DNA of 64,000 nt from Myceligenerans salitolerans (GCF_017349295.1 NZ_JAFMPK010000026.1:621-64620), one strand, 5' to 3'; counted from the first letter of the stretch, positions 37,620-46,535 are shown. The notes: generated by a model from the letters alone, not told the origin. Program-made: numbers and translations.

Positions 37620-37711
37620 ACCCCCGGCTCGACAGGGCTCTGGGAGCACAGGACGGCCCGGCCTAGCGTCACCATCGGCCGCTCGGCCCAGACACCGAGG
37701 AAGGGAAAACC

Positions 37712-38398
37712 ATGACCGTCACACTGATCACCGGAGCCAACAAGGGCATCGGTCTCGAGACCGCCAAGCAGTTGCTCGAGCTGGGGCACGTCGTCTACGT
37801 CGGCGCGCGCGACGTCGGGCGCGGGAGGTCGGCGGCGGCAGCGATCGGCGCGCGGTTCGTACACCTCGACGTGACCGACGACGCGTCGGTGAACGACGCG
37901 CTGGCGACGATCGGTGCGGCCGAGGGCCGCTTGGACGTGTTGGTGAACAACGCGGGGATCCTGCCGGCCGGAGACATCGACGGCCCGTCGGCGCTGCGCG
38001 CCTTCGACACCAACGCGGTGGGGATCGTGCGAGTCACGGAGGCGGCGCTCCCCCTGCTGCGCCGTTCCGCGAACCCCACCGTCGTCAACGTCTCGAGCAG
38101 CGCCGGGTCGTTCTGGGCGGTGACCAACCCCGACCGGCCGGAGTTCCACCTGCCCATCACCCTCTACGCCGCGTCCAAGGCGGCCGCCACCATGCTCACG
38201 GTGCAGTACGCCAAGGCCCATCCGGGCATCACGTTCAACGCGCTGGAGCCCGGCACCACCGCCACGGACATGACCGCGGGCCTCGGGATCGGGAGGCCGC
38301 CCGAGGTGAGCGCGAGGACCGTCGTGGGCCTGGCGACCCGAGGCGCGGACGGGCCGACCGGAACCCTCCAGGACGAGCACGGGGTGATGCCCTGGTAG
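37712..38398 (+). CDS. short-chain dehydrogenase/reductase
   Basis: The protein has 228 residues. It is a classical SDR with the cofactor loop TGANKGIGLETA, NNAG (LVNNAGILPAG), catalytic Ser region VNVSSSAGSF and YAASK. The Arg/Asp context after strand 2 (GARDVGRG) fits NADP use, by family rule. GGAAGGGAAAA precedes the ATG and TAGCGT at 37664-37669 is a likely -10 box. It is divergent from its presumed MmyB-type regulator. Substrate unknown; relatives reduce carbonyls under stress or xenobiotic exposure. Confidence 0.92.
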   Translation: MTVTLITGANKGIGLETAKQLLELGHVVYVGARDVGRGRSAAAAIGARFVHLDVTDDASVNDALATIGAAEGRLDVLVNNAGILPAGDIDGPSALRAFDTNAVGIVRVTEAALPLLRRSANPTVVNVSSSAGSFWAVTNPDRPEFHLPITLYAASKAAATMLTVQYAKAHPGITFNALEPGTTATDMTAGLGIGRPPEVSARTVVGLATRGADGPTGTLQDEHGVMPW

Positions 38399-38427
38399 CC
38401 GTGCCGGAATTCCGGGCGAGGCCGCCC

Positions 38428-38466
38428 GGCCGCGGATCGACGACGCGTGGATGACCGTCCGCGGCC
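38428..38466. terminator. hairpin between convergent SDR and etfA genes
   Basis: GGCCGCGGA (38428-38436) pairs with TCCGCGGCC (38458-38466). An alternative pairing, GGCGAGGCCGC (38415-38425) with GCGGCCTCGCC (38461-38471), competes with it. It probably serves as the terminator for both genes. Confidence 0.55.
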
Positions 38467-38495
38467 TCGCCGAAGGCCCCGGGCCGCTCCGGTGC

Positions 38496-39479
38496 TCAGC
38501 CCTTGTGCCTGCGGATCTCTTCCGCCGCCTGGGGAAGGACGTCCGCCAGCTCGCCGATGACCGCGAAGTCGCAGATCTCGAAGATCGGTGCCTCCGGGTC
38601 GCTGTTCACCGCGACGATGTGCTGCGACGCCTGCATGCCGCCCCGGTGGTGCGGCGCTCCGGAGATGCCGGCGCCGATGTAGACCCGCGGTGCGACGGTG
38701 ACGCCGGTCTGCCCCACGTAGGTGTCCCACCAGCCCTCGAAGACCGCGTCGCGGGACGCGCCGACGGCCGCGCCGAGTGCGTCGGCCAGGTCCACCACGG
38801 GCGCGAAGTCGCCGTCGGTCCCCCGCCCGCCCGCGACGACGATCGCCGCCTCCTCCAGCGGGGGACGGTCGCCCGAGCGAGCCTTCACCTCCCGCGACGC
38901 GAGCGTCACGCCCAGCTCCGGCACCTCGACGGGCAGCGGTTCGGTCTGCGTGTTCACGGGCGCCGCGGCGGGGGCGGGGACGACGGCGTTGGCGCGCACG
39001 GTCAGCACCGCGACGTCGGTGGTCACCTCGCACGACGTGTCCCACGACCCGGCGAAGACGCGCTTCGACCCCACGATGCGGCCGTCGTCGCCCTCGGACA
39101 CCCCGGCGGCGTCGATGATCAGGCCCGCGTCCAGCGCGCGGGCGGTCAGTGCCGCGGCTTCCTTCGCCGCGAAGCTGCTCGGGAGCAGCACGACGTCGGC
39201 GTCCGCGCGGCGCACGGCCGCGGCCAGGGCCGCCGCGACGACGGCGGGCAGGTGGCGCTCGTCACCTGTCACCACGTGACCGGCGGCGTCGGAGAACTCC
39301 GCCTGGTGCACGGACTCGACGCCGTACGCCTCGAGCTGGGCGAGCACCTCGACGCCTACGCCCTCCAGGGCGACCGCCTCGACGGTGCCGAGGGCACGGG
39401 CGATCGTGAAGAGTTCCAGGGCACTGGTGCGGATCTCGGTGGCCGGGTCGAGCAGGACCAGGACCGTGCGGTTCGTCAT
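38496..39479 (-). CDS. etfA: electron transfer flavoprotein alpha subunit
   Basis: The protein has 327 residues. The C-terminal FAD-binding part is clear: GSKRVFAGSWDTSC is offset in this lineage, then VYIGAGISGAPHHRGGMQAS, VAVNSDPEAPIFEICDFAVIG. With EtfB it carries electrons from acyl-CoA and other dehydrogenases to the respiratory chain. It lies 13 bp after etfB in the same operon. The alternative Arg/Gly loop at about 220-235 differs from the usual pattern (V-S-R), so the exact FAD contacts should be read with care. Confidence 0.95.
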   Translation of the reverse strand: MTNRTVLVLLDPATEIRTSALELFTIARALGTVEAVALEGVGVEVLAQLEAYGVESVHQAEFSDAAGHVVTGDERHLPAVVAAALAAAVRRADADVVLLPSSFAAKEAAALTARALDAGLIIDAAGVSEGDDGRIVGSKRVFAGSWDTSCEVTTDVAVLTVRANAVVPAPAAAPVNTQTEPLPVEVPELGVTLASREVKARSGDRPPLEEAAIVVAGGRGTDGDFAPVVDLADALGAAVGASRDAVFEGWWDTYVGQTGVTVAPRVYIGAGISGAPHHRGGMQASQHIVAVNSDPEAPIFEICDFAVIGELADVLPQAAEEIRRHKG

Positions 39480-39492
39480 CTCGGGTCCCCTC

Positions 39493-40269
39493 TCAGACCA
39501 GGTCGTTCGTGATCAGGTACGCGGCCAGGGCCTTGCCGCCCTCGCCCTTGTCCGTGACGAGCTCCGCCTCGGGCCGCTCGGGGCGCGGAGCGGCGTTCAG
39601 CGCCCGGGTACGCACGGCGGGTGCGGAGTCCAGCCCGATGTCCGACGCCGTCCACGCCTCGACCTGCTTGCCGCGCGCGGCCATGATGCGCTTGAAGTTG
39701 GGCAGCCGAGGCTGGTTCGCGGTGTCCGTCACCGACAGCACCGCGGGCAGCGGCGCGGAGAGCTCCTCGGTGACGTCGTCGTGCTCGCGGGTCACGGACA
39801 GGACGCCGTCGGACACGCCGACCTTCTTGGCGAGCGTGAGCGCGGGGCGGCCGAGTTCTGCCCCGAGCAGCGTGGGGACCACGGAGCCGAGGCCGTCGAG
39901 CGCTGCCATGCCGGTGATCACCAGGTCGACGGGGCCCTCGGACTCGAGCTTCCGGACGGCGGCGGCCAGGGCCGCGGCGGTCGCGAAGTAGTCGGCGCCG
40001 GCAAGGATGTCGTCGGACACCCGGACGCCGCGGTCGACGCCGAGCTGGAACGCCTTGCGCAGCGCGGGGTCGCCGTCGGGCGGCGCCACCGTCAGGGCGA
40101 CGACCTCGCCGGAGCCTGCCGCCTCGACGATCTGCAGGGCGGCCTCGACGGCGTTCTCGTCGAGCTCGTTGAGGGTGCCCTCGTCGGGCGTGCGGCGGAC
40201 GCGACAGTCCTCGAAGCCCCGGTCCGTGTTGATGTCGGGGACGTACTTGACCGTGACGACGATGCGCAT
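39493..40269 (-). CDS. etfB: electron transfer flavoprotein beta subunit
   Basis: The protein has 258 residues. It begins MRIVVTVKYVPD as usual. It contains NELDENAVEAALQI, VALTVAPPDGDPALRKAF and a PAVLSVTDTANQPRLPNFKR signature, with AMP-binding residues of the family. It pairs with EtfA (13 bp downstream). TAGGGT lies exactly six bases before the ATG, so the transcript looks leaderless. Confidence 0.95.
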   Translation of the reverse strand: MRIVVTVKYVPDINTDRGFEDCRVRRTPDEGTLNELDENAVEAALQIVEAAGSGEVVALTVAPPDGDPALRKAFQLGVDRGVRVSDDILAGADYFATAAALAAAVRKLESEGPVDLVITGMAALDGLGSVVPTLLGAELGRPALTLAKKVGVSDGVLSVTREHDDVTEELSAPLPAVLSVTDTANQPRLPNFKRIMAARGKQVEAWTASDIGLDSAPAVRTRALNAAPRPERPEAELVTDKGEGGKALAAYLITNDLV

Positions 40270-40275
40270 GGCAGA

Positions 40276-40281
40276 ACCCTA
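40276..40281 (-). promoter_or_regulatory. leaderless -10 box of etfBA
   Basis: TAGGGT on the minus strand, six bases (TCTGCC) before the ATG at 40269. It is identical in sequence and spacing to the -10 box of the ABC sugar operon at 13697-13702. Confidence 0.6.
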
Positions 40282-40362
40282 ACCGGGCGGACCGGACGGC
40301 ATGCGCCCGGTGTCGCCAGTCGGGACGCACCGGCGGAGCGGACGCCGAGCGGTCGGTCCGAT

Positions 40363-40420
40363 GTCGAGCGGTCGGTCCCCCGAGCGACCGACCGCACGGA
40401 CAGGGGACCGACCGCTCGAC
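40363..40420. terminator. perfect 18-bp inverted repeat between glgX and etfB
   Basis: The left arm 40363-40380 and right arm 40403-40420 are exact complements (GTCGAGCGGTCGGTCCCC) with a 22-base loop. The loop and flanks hold further CGAGCGACCGACC and CGACCGACCGACC variants, so alternative foldings exist. It lies 50-107 bases past the glgX stop, where a terminator is expected. The etfB start follows 94 bases further on. The rest of the 200-base gap shows nothing else. Confidence 0.65.
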
Positions 40421-40469
40421 GACCGACCGACCGCATCCGCGACGGCGTGCGGGCCGTCCTGCGGAGGAG

Positions 40470-42791
40470 TCAGGACCGTGCGGCGAGGAACACCTGGACG
40501 CTCAGCGCGTCGAGCGTCGTCGTGGCGTCGCAGTGGCGTTCCTCCTCGTCCGGGGGTTCGGGGCGGTCCCAGGCGGAGTCCCAGACCCGGTCCCAGCACT
40601 TCTCCCGGACGGCTTCCGAGCCGGCCCCCTCCTCGCCGGCGGCCTTCGACGCGCCGGGGACCGGCGGCAGGGTCACGTCGACGTCGGACAGGCCCCCGTT
40701 GATCACCAGCAGGACGTCCGCGTCGTCGTCACCCGGGCCCGATCGAAGCATCTGCAGCACACGCCGGCCCGGTGTGTCCCAGGCGGCCACGTCCATGAGC
40801 CGACCGCTCTCGGCGAACCACAGCAGGTCGGGTTCGGGCTCGTGGGGCCGCGGGGTGCCGAGGAAGAACGAGTCGGCGCGCAGGGCGGGGTGCTCCTGGC
40901 GCAGGTTCGCCAGGAAGCGTGTGGTCGCGAGGAGGTCCTCGCTCGCGGCGTCCAGCTTCCATGACACCCAGGACACCTCGTTGTCCTGCACGTACGCGTT
41001 GTTGTTCCCTGCCTGCGAGCGCCCGGACTCGTCGCCGGCGGTGATCATGGGCGTGCCCGCCCCGAGCAGGAGCATCGCGAGCAGGTTCCGCTGCGAGCGC
41101 CGCCGCAGCGGCACGATCGCCTCCCAGTGCTCGGTGGTGGCGTCGTCGCCCCGCGGCGAGTGGCCTTCGAGGCCGTGGTTCCACGAGAGGTTGTTGTCGG
41201 TGCCGTCGCGGTTGTCCTCGCCGTTGGCGTGGTTGCGTTTGTGCTCGTAGGCGACCAGGTCGGCGAGGGTGAAGCCGTCATGGGCGGTGACGTAGTTCAC
41301 CGAGGCCACCGGGCCCCGCACCAGCGGCGGGTCGCCGGGGCCGAACAGGTCGGCCGACCCTGCCAGGCGTGTCGCGAGTTCCCGCAGACCGCTCATCGGG
41401 CCGCCGTGCGAGCCGTGCTTGGGGGCGTCCAGCCAGAACCCGCGGACGGCGTCGCGGAACCGGTCGTTCCACTCGGCGAGCGGCGGGGGGAACTGCCCGG
41501 TCTGCCAGCCTCCGGGGCCCACGTCCCACGGCTCGGCGACGAGCTTGAGCCCCGACAGGACGGGATCGGTCTGCAGTGCGACGAGGAAGGGGTGGTCCGG
41601 GTCGAACCCGAAGGAGCCGCGGGCGAGGGTCACCGCCAGGTCGAACCGGAACCCGTCCACGCCGATGGTCTGCGCCCAGTAGCGCAGGGAGTCGAGGGCC
41701 AGCTGGATGACACGCGGCCGCCGGAAGTCGAGCGAGTTGCCGGTGCCGGTGACGTCGGCGAGCGCGGCCGGGGAGGCGCCGTCGTGCAGGTAGTAGACGG
41801 GGTTGTCGAGGCCGCGCCAGGACAGGTGGAGGCCGTCGTCGCCGCCTTCGCAGGTGTGGTTGTAGACGACGTCGAGCAGCACCTCGATGCCGGCGGCGTG
41901 CAGGAGGTGGACCATGCCGCGCACCTCGTCGAGCACCGCCTCGGCGCCGCGCTCCTGTGCGGCGCGGGTGGCGTAGGAGCTGTTGGGGGCGAAGAAGCCG
42001 AGCGTGTTGTAGCCCCAGTAGTTGGTCAGGCCCTGCGTGGCGAGGCGGGCCTCGGTGGCGGAGGCGTGGATCGGCAGGAGTTCCAGGGTGGTGACGCCGA
42101 GCGAGGTGAGGTGCTCGATGGTGGCGGGGTGGGCGAGCCCGGCGTAGGTGCCGCGCAGGTCCTCGGGGATCCGTTCGTCGAGGAGGGTCAGGCCGCGTAC
42201 GTGGGCCTCGTAGATGACGGTGTCGGCCCAGGGCACCCGTGGCCGGGTGAGCGGCTGGGGCGGGGTCAGCGGTCCGACGACGACGCCGTGCGGTACGTGC
42301 GGCATCGAGTCGCGGTCGTCGGGTGGGCCGTAGGGGTCTGCCCGGAGGGTGCCGTCGTCGCCGACCTGTGGTGATCCGAGCACCTCGGGCACGTGGTGGA
42401 GTTCTCCGACCAGACCGCGGGCGTAGGGGTCCACGAGGAGCTTGGCCGGGTTGTGGCGGAGTCCGGCCCGGGGGTCCCAGGGCCCGTACGCGCGGAAGCC
42501 GTAGCGCTGGCCCGGGGCGACGTCGGGTACGTGGGTGTGCCAGACGCCGTAGACGGGCCCTTCGAGCTCGATGCGGCGTTCCCGGAAACCGCCGGAGCCG
42601 TCGGCGTCGATGAGGCAGAGGTCCATGGCCGTGGCGTGGGACGCGAGGACGGCGACGTCGATGCCTCCGTCGGGGGTGGGGTGGACGCCGAGCGGCGGCA
42701 CGTGGCTGCGGTGCCGGGTGGGCTGTTTCAGGGGCCGGACGACCGGCCGCGGCTCGGGGTCTCCGGGGACGCGCTGCGGAGTCACGGTCAT
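40470..42791 (-). CDS. glgX: glycogen debranching enzyme GlgX (GH13_11)
   Basis: The protein has 773 residues. It hydrolyses alpha-1,6 branches of phosphorylase-limit glycogen. An N-terminal CBM48-like domain (GVWHTHVPDVAPGQRYGFRA) precedes the GH13 barrel. Catalytic residues: nucleophile Asp in GVDGFRFDLAVT, acid Glu in LVAEPWDVG, third Asp in VTAHDGFTLADL. Other family marks are VIYEAHVRGLT, NYWGYNTLGFFAP and DNNLSWNHG. It is longer than typical (about 650-720), with a gap-filling insert near the C-terminus (SKAAGEEGAGSEAVREKCW). Its start is 37 bp from the divergent FAD dehydrogenase, and both look leaderless (CACGAT six bases before this ATG). Confidence 0.95.
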   Translation of the reverse strand: MTVTPQRVPGDPEPRPVVRPLKQPTRHRSHVPPLGVHPTPDGGIDVAVLASHATAMDLCLIDADGSGGFRERRIELEGPVYGVWHTHVPDVAPGQRYGFRAYGPWDPRAGLRHNPAKLLVDPYARGLVGELHHVPEVLGSPQVGDDGTLRADPYGPPDDRDSMPHVPHGVVVGPLTPPQPLTRPRVPWADTVIYEAHVRGLTLLDERIPEDLRGTYAGLAHPATIEHLTSLGVTTLELLPIHASATEARLATQGLTNYWGYNTLGFFAPNSSYATRAAQERGAEAVLDEVRGMVHLLHAAGIEVLLDVVYNHTCEGGDDGLHLSWRGLDNPVYYLHDGASPAALADVTGTGNSLDFRRPRVIQLALDSLRYWAQTIGVDGFRFDLAVTLARGSFGFDPDHPFLVALQTDPVLSGLKLVAEPWDVGPGGWQTGQFPPPLAEWNDRFRDAVRGFWLDAPKHGSHGGPMSGLRELATRLAGSADLFGPGDPPLVRGPVASVNYVTAHDGFTLADLVAYEHKRNHANGEDNRDGTDNNLSWNHGLEGHSPRGDDATTEHWEAIVPLRRRSQRNLLAMLLLGAGTPMITAGDESGRSQAGNNNAYVQDNEVSWVSWKLDAASEDLLATTRFLANLRQEHPALRADSFFLGTPRPHEPEPDLLWFAESGRLMDVAAWDTPGRRVLQMLRSGPGDDDADVLLVINGGLSDVDVTLPPVPGASKAAGEEGAGSEAVREKCWDRVWDSAWDRPEPPDEEERHCDATTTLDALSVQVFLAARS

Positions 42792-42797
42792 GGCCCC

Positions 42798-42822
42798 ATC
42801 GTGGCACGTCTACCGCTACGCT
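42798..42822. promoter_or_regulatory. divergent leaderless promoters of glgX and the FAD dehydrogenase
   Basis: CACGAT (minus strand, 42803-42798) stands six bases before the glgX ATG at 42791. TACGCT (plus strand, 42817-42822) stands six bases before the ATG at 42829. The two -10 boxes are only 13 bases apart, so the two polymerases would exclude each other. Confidence 0.5.
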
Positions 42823-42828
42823 TCCGTC

Positions 42829-44598
42829 ATGTCTGACGCCGTCTCCAACAACGGTCCCGCGATCAGCGACGACGCGGTCGCCACGGACGTCATCGTGGTC
42901 GGCGGGGGCCTGTCCGGCCTGGTCACGGCAACGGAGCTGGCCGCGGCCGGGAAACGGGTGGTCGTCGTCGACCAGGAGCCGGCCCGCTCGCTGGGCGGCC
43001 AGGCGTGGTGGTCGTTCGGCGGCCTGTTCCTCGTCGGTTCCCCGGAGCAGCGGCGTGTCGGCGTGCGCGACGACGCCGATCTCGCGTTCGCCGACTGGCT
43101 CGGTTCGGCGCGGTTCACCCCTGGTGCGGACCGTGGCGAGGGCCCCGACCGGCACGGCTACGCCTGGGCGAAGGGTTTCGTCGAGTTCGCGGCGGGCGAG
43201 ATGCGTCCGTGGCTGCACGGCAAGGGCGTGCGCTGGTTCCCGCTCGTGCAGTGGGCCGAGCGCGGCGGCTATCCCGTGACGGGCGGGGGCGACGGGGGCG
43301 TCGAGCACGGCAACTCCGTCCCTCGCTTCCACGTCACGTGGGGCACGGGGCCTGGCCTTCTGGAACCGTTCGTGCGTGCCGCCCGTGAGGCGGTGCGCGC
43401 CGGTCTGCTCGACCTGAGGTTCCGTCACCGTGTCGTCGAGGTGCTGCGCTCCGGTGGTGTCGTGACCGGGGTGCGCGCGGAGGTGCTGGCCGACGACGGC
43501 GCCCCGGCCGGGGCGCCGTTCTCGGGGCGGGGCACGCCGTCGTCGCGCGACGTCACGGGTGAGGTGGAGCTGCACGCCCAGGCCGTCGTGATCGCCTCGG
43601 GCGGCATCGGCGCCAACCACGACCTCGCCCGTGCCCGCTGGCCCCGGGAGGCGGGCACCCTGCCCGCACGCATGCTGTCCGGTGTGCCCGACTCGACGGA
43701 CGGGCTCATGCTGGGCGTCGCGCGCGAGGCCGGGGCGGCGCTGGTCCACGAGGACCGCATGTGGCACTACCCGGAGGGCATCGCGAACCACTCCCCCGTC
43801 TGGACCGACCACGGCATCCGGATCCTGCCGGGCCCGTCGTCGCTCTGGCTCGACGCCGACGGCGGGCGCCTGCCCGCGCCGCTCTACCCGGGATTCGACG
43901 CGCTGGGCGCGCTGCGGCACCTCACGAGCCGCGGCGACGACCACTCCTGGTTCGTGCTGAACACGACGATCATGGAGAAGGAGTTCGCGCTGTCGGGCTC
44001 CGAGCAGAACCCGGACCTGACGGGGAAGTCGGTGCCGCAGCTCATCGAGCGCGTGCGCGGCAAGGCGGTACCGGTGCGGACGTTCGCGGAGCAGTCCCCC
44101 GAGTTCGTCTGGGGCGCGACGCCGGCCGAGCTCGCCGCCGGCATGAACGCCCTCACCGAGGCGACGCCGGGCTCGACGGGCCACATCGACGCCGCCGCGC
44201 TCGCGCGGGTCGTCGCGGCCCGGGACGCGCAGGTGCTGTCCGGCCTCGGGAAGGACCCGCAGGTCGTGGCGACCCGGGCCGCGCGGTCGTTCTGGGTGGA
44301 CCGGCGCATCCGCGTCGCACCGGCGCGTGCGCTCACCGACCCGGCCGACGGCCCCATGCTCGCCGTGCGGCTGAGCGTGCTGACCCGCAAGACGCTGGGC
44401 GGCCTCTGGTGCGACCCGGCGGGGAGGGTCCTCGACCCGGCGGGTGAGGTGGTCGAGGGGCTGTGGGCGGTCGGCGAGGCGGCGGGCTTCGGCGGCGGCG
44501 GCGTGCACGGCCATCGCGCGCTGGAGGGCACGTTCCTGGGCGGGTGCGTGTTCACCGGGCGGACCACCGGACGGGCGGTGGCGGGACAGCTCGCGTGA
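42829..44598 (+). CDS. FAD-binding dehydrogenase (KstD/fumarate reductase-like)
   Basis: The protein has 589 residues. The FAD site is VIVVGGGLSGLVTATELAAAG (residues 21-41), with the partner motif at the C-terminus GLWAVGEAAGFGGGGVHGHRALEGTFLGG. The body resembles the COG3573 group of predicted flavoproteins related to 3-ketosteroid-1-dehydrogenase and fumarate reductase (QAWWSFGGLFLVGSPEQRR, LWLDADGGRLPAPLYPGFD). No transit signal is seen, so it is cytoplasmic. The start ATG at 42829 has no ribosome site but a TACGCT box six bases upstream. It stands alone, divergent from glgX. Substrate unknown; a steroid role is not implied by the context. Confidence 0.9.
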   Translation: MSDAVSNNGPAISDDAVATDVIVVGGGLSGLVTATELAAAGKRVVVVDQEPARSLGGQAWWSFGGLFLVGSPEQRRVGVRDDADLAFADWLGSARFTPGADRGEGPDRHGYAWAKGFVEFAAGEMRPWLHGKGVRWFPLVQWAERGGYPVTGGGDGGVEHGNSVPRFHVTWGTGPGLLEPFVRAAREAVRAGLLDLRFRHRVVEVLRSGGVVTGVRAEVLADDGAPAGAPFSGRGTPSSRDVTGEVELHAQAVVIASGGIGANHDLARARWPREAGTLPARMLSGVPDSTDGLMLGVAREAGAALVHEDRMWHYPEGIANHSPVWTDHGIRILPGPSSLWLDADGGRLPAPLYPGFDALGALRHLTSRGDDHSWFVLNTTIMEKEFALSGSEQNPDLTGKSVPQLIERVRGKAVPVRTFAEQSPEFVWGATPAELAAGMNALTEATPGSTGHIDAAALARVVAARDAQVLSGLGKDPQVVATRAARSFWVDRRIRVAPARALTDPADGPMLAVRLSVLTRKTLGGLWCDPAGRVLDPAGEVVEGLWAVGEAAGFGGGGVHGHRALEGTFLGGCVFTGRTTGRAVAGQLA

Positions 44599-44666
44599 GT
44601 GGTGGCCGTGCTCGTCCGAGCGCTGCCGACCGGCGGACAGATGACGCGAAAGCCCGCCCGGCGCAG

Positions 44667-44672
44667 TAGGTT
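44667..44672 (+). promoter_or_regulatory. leaderless -10 candidate upstream of the ACT-like ORF
   Basis: TAGGTT, seven bases (CGGTGCC) before the ATG at 44680. It supports this ATG over an in-frame ATG at 44641. Confidence 0.45.
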
Positions 44673-44679
44673 CGGTGCC

Positions 44680-45534
44680 ATGCTGGGACGCGACGAACGA
44701 GAGTCCTCCGCGCACGCGCTGCTCGCGGCGCGCGCGCAGGGGTGGTCCACCGAACCCGTCGAACTGCTGGACCTGGGTACCACGGCCGACACGCTGGCCA
44801 CCGTCGCGAGCATCGCCGACCTCGCGGCGGTCGTGCACCTCGGCCACCCGGAACAGCCCTCGCCGGGGCTGGAACGCGCGCTGCTGGAGGGCTCCCCGTC
44901 GCTCGTCGTGACCGCGGCCGTGCCGGTCGAGCCGCAGTGGGTCTGGGTGGGCGCCGGCGGCAGCTCCGGCGGCCAGGTCGTGGTCGACGAGGCCGGGCTG
45001 CGTGACTGCGCCGCCGTCCTGCGCGGGCTGGGCGTGCACCCGCGCCTGGTTCCCACCCGTACCCCGGTGGCCGAGCGCGTCGCACTCGCCGGGCCGGACG
45101 GCTCGCTCGTCGTGGAGAGGTCCCGCGTGCCCGCGGGCTTCACCGAGCTGCCGGACAGCGCCGTCCTCGCCGACCGGGGACCGGTCTGGTACGGCCTGCT
45201 CCGGGCGCGCGACGTCGTGCCCGCGTTCACCGCGCCCGCCCAGGTGTGGCTGGCGTTCGGCCCGTACGACGACCACCGCGGATCTCTCCAGCCCACGCTC
45301 GCCGTCATCGCCGACGCCGGGATCGACCTGCAGCACCTGCGCAGCCAGGCGTCCCTCACCGGGCCGCACGTGTTCTTCACGTCGTTCTCCTGCCCGACGT
45401 CGGCGGTGCTGTCCGCTCTCGTCGACGAGCTCGACACCCGCGGGATCGCGCACCGTACCCTCGCCGTCCTGCCGGGTGCGACGTTCGAGCCCGGCCCCGA
45501 CCGCGCCGCGCCGCAGTGGGCGGGCGAGCTGTGA
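44680..45534 (+). CDS. uncharacterised protein with C-terminal ACT-like domain, operon leader of pheA-tyrA
   Basis: The protein has 284 residues and I recognise no full-length family. Residues about 190-265 (FGPYDDHRGSLQPTLAVIAD, then GIDLQHLRSQASLTGPHVFF) look like an ACT ligand-binding domain of the prephenate-dehydratase type (start of helix with DAGIDLQHL, then beta strands). The N-terminal 180 residues are alpha/beta-like with no catalytic motif seen. The gene overlaps pheA by four bases (GTGA) and pheA overlaps tyrA likewise, so the three form one unit. A regulatory subunit sensing Phe or Tyr is the simplest reading, which is inference. The frame extends upstream, but the TAGGTT box argues for the ATG at 44680. 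Confidence 0.65.
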   Translation: MLGRDERESSAHALLAARAQGWSTEPVELLDLGTTADTLATVASIADLAAVVHLGHPEQPSPGLERALLEGSPSLVVTAAVPVEPQWVWVGAGGSSGGQVVVDEAGLRDCAAVLRGLGVHPRLVPTRTPVAERVALAGPDGSLVVERSRVPAGFTELPDSAVLADRGPVWYGLLRARDVVPAFTAPAQVWLAFGPYDDHRGSLQPTLAVIADAGIDLQHLRSQASLTGPHVFFTSFSCPTSAVLSALVDELDTRGIAHRTLAVLPGATFEPGPDRAAPQWAGEL

Positions 45535-46535
45535 GCGGCGCGCTGCGCGCCGCGTACCTCGGCCCGGAGGGCACGTTCACGCACCAGGCGGTCCGTGAGT
45601 GGCTCGCGCTCCGCGCCAAGGGGGACGACGGAGGGCTCGTGTCCGCCGCGTCGGGCACTGCGGCGGCCGGCGGGCGGTCCGATGCGGCCCAGCCGCGCAC
45701 CACGGTGGCGGACGTGCACGACGCGGTCTCGGCGCGCACCGCCGACGTCGGCGTCGTCGCCATCGAGAGCTCGGTCGAGGGCTACGTGGTGCCGTCACTG
45801 GACGCGCTGATCGGAAGCCCCGACGTCGTGGCCGTCGACGAGGTCGTGCTGGACGTCTCGTTCGACGCGTTCGTGCGCCCGGACCACGCCGAGCTGCGTG
45901 AGGTGAGCGCCCACCCCCACGGACTGGCGCAGTGCTCGCGGTTCGTCGCGGACAGCGGGCTGCGTCCGACACCGTCGTCGTCCAACGCGGCCGCCTGCCG
46001 CGACGCCGGCCCGCACACCGTCGCCCTCGGCCCGCCCCTCTGCGGCGAGCTGTACGGGCTGGACACTCATGCCCGCGCCGTCGAGGACTTCCGGGGCGGG
46101 CGCACGCGCTTCCTCGTGCTCGCCCCGCGGGACGCCGCCCGGGGACACCTGGACTCGGCGCTCGCCCGGGGTACCTCGGCGTGGCGCACGATGCTCGCGG
46201 TCACGCCCCACCTGGTGGGCCCGGGCGTGCTCGCGCGGATCACCGAGACGTTCGCCCGTGCGGGCGTCAACATGTCCAGCCTGATCACCCGCCCGCTGAA
46301 GGCGCGGCAGGGCCAGTACGTCTTCGTCATCACGCTGGACGAGGCGGCCTGGGAGTCCGGCGCGCGCACCGTGCTGAGCGATCTCCTGGCTGCGGGCGAC
46401 GCGCTCAAGACCCTCGGCGTGTTCCCCGCGCCGGACCTCGACGTCGACGGCACGCTCGACCCCGACCACGTCCCGGTCGGCTCGGTGACCGTGGACGCGG
46501 GCACCGACGAGATCAGCCGGGGACTGCTGTGGTGA
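45531..46535 (+). CDS. pheA: prephenate dehydratase
   Basis: The protein has 334 residues. It converts prephenate to phenylpyruvate in phenylalanine synthesis. The catalytic domain has AYLGPEGTFTHQAV at the start, EVSAHPHGLAQCSRF and the GRTRFLVLAPRD segment with the conserved Thr-Arg-Phe. The C-terminal ACT domain has ITETFARAGVNMSSLITRPLK. The usual ESRP phenylalanine-binding motif is replaced by ITRP, so feedback may differ. GTG at 45531 overlaps the stop of the ACT-like gene. It is followed directly by tyrA in the same overlapping unit. No chorismate mutase domain is fused. Confidence 0.95.
   Translation: MSGALRAAYLGPEGTFTHQAVREWLALRAKGDDGGLVSAASGTAAAGGRSDAAQPRTTVADVHDAVSARTADVGVVAIESSVEGYVVPSLDALIGSPDVVAVDEVVLDVSFDAFVRPDHAELREVSAHPHGLAQCSRFVADSGLRPTPSSSNAAACRDAGPHTVALGPPLCGELYGLDTHARAVEDFRGGRTRFLVLAPRDAARGHLDSALARGTSAWRTMLAVTPHLVGPGVLARITETFARAGVNMSSLITRPLKARQGQYVFVITLDEAAWESGARTVLSDLLAAGDALKTLGVFPAPDLDVDGTLDPDHVPVGSVTVDAGTDEISRGLLW

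Noticed and set aside
41278-45453. A 1,391-residue minus-strand frame across the FAD dehydrogenase and ACT-like genes
   Set aside because: It crosses several well-supported plus-strand genes and part of glgX in the wrong frame. The composition is Arg/Pro-rich and shadow-like.
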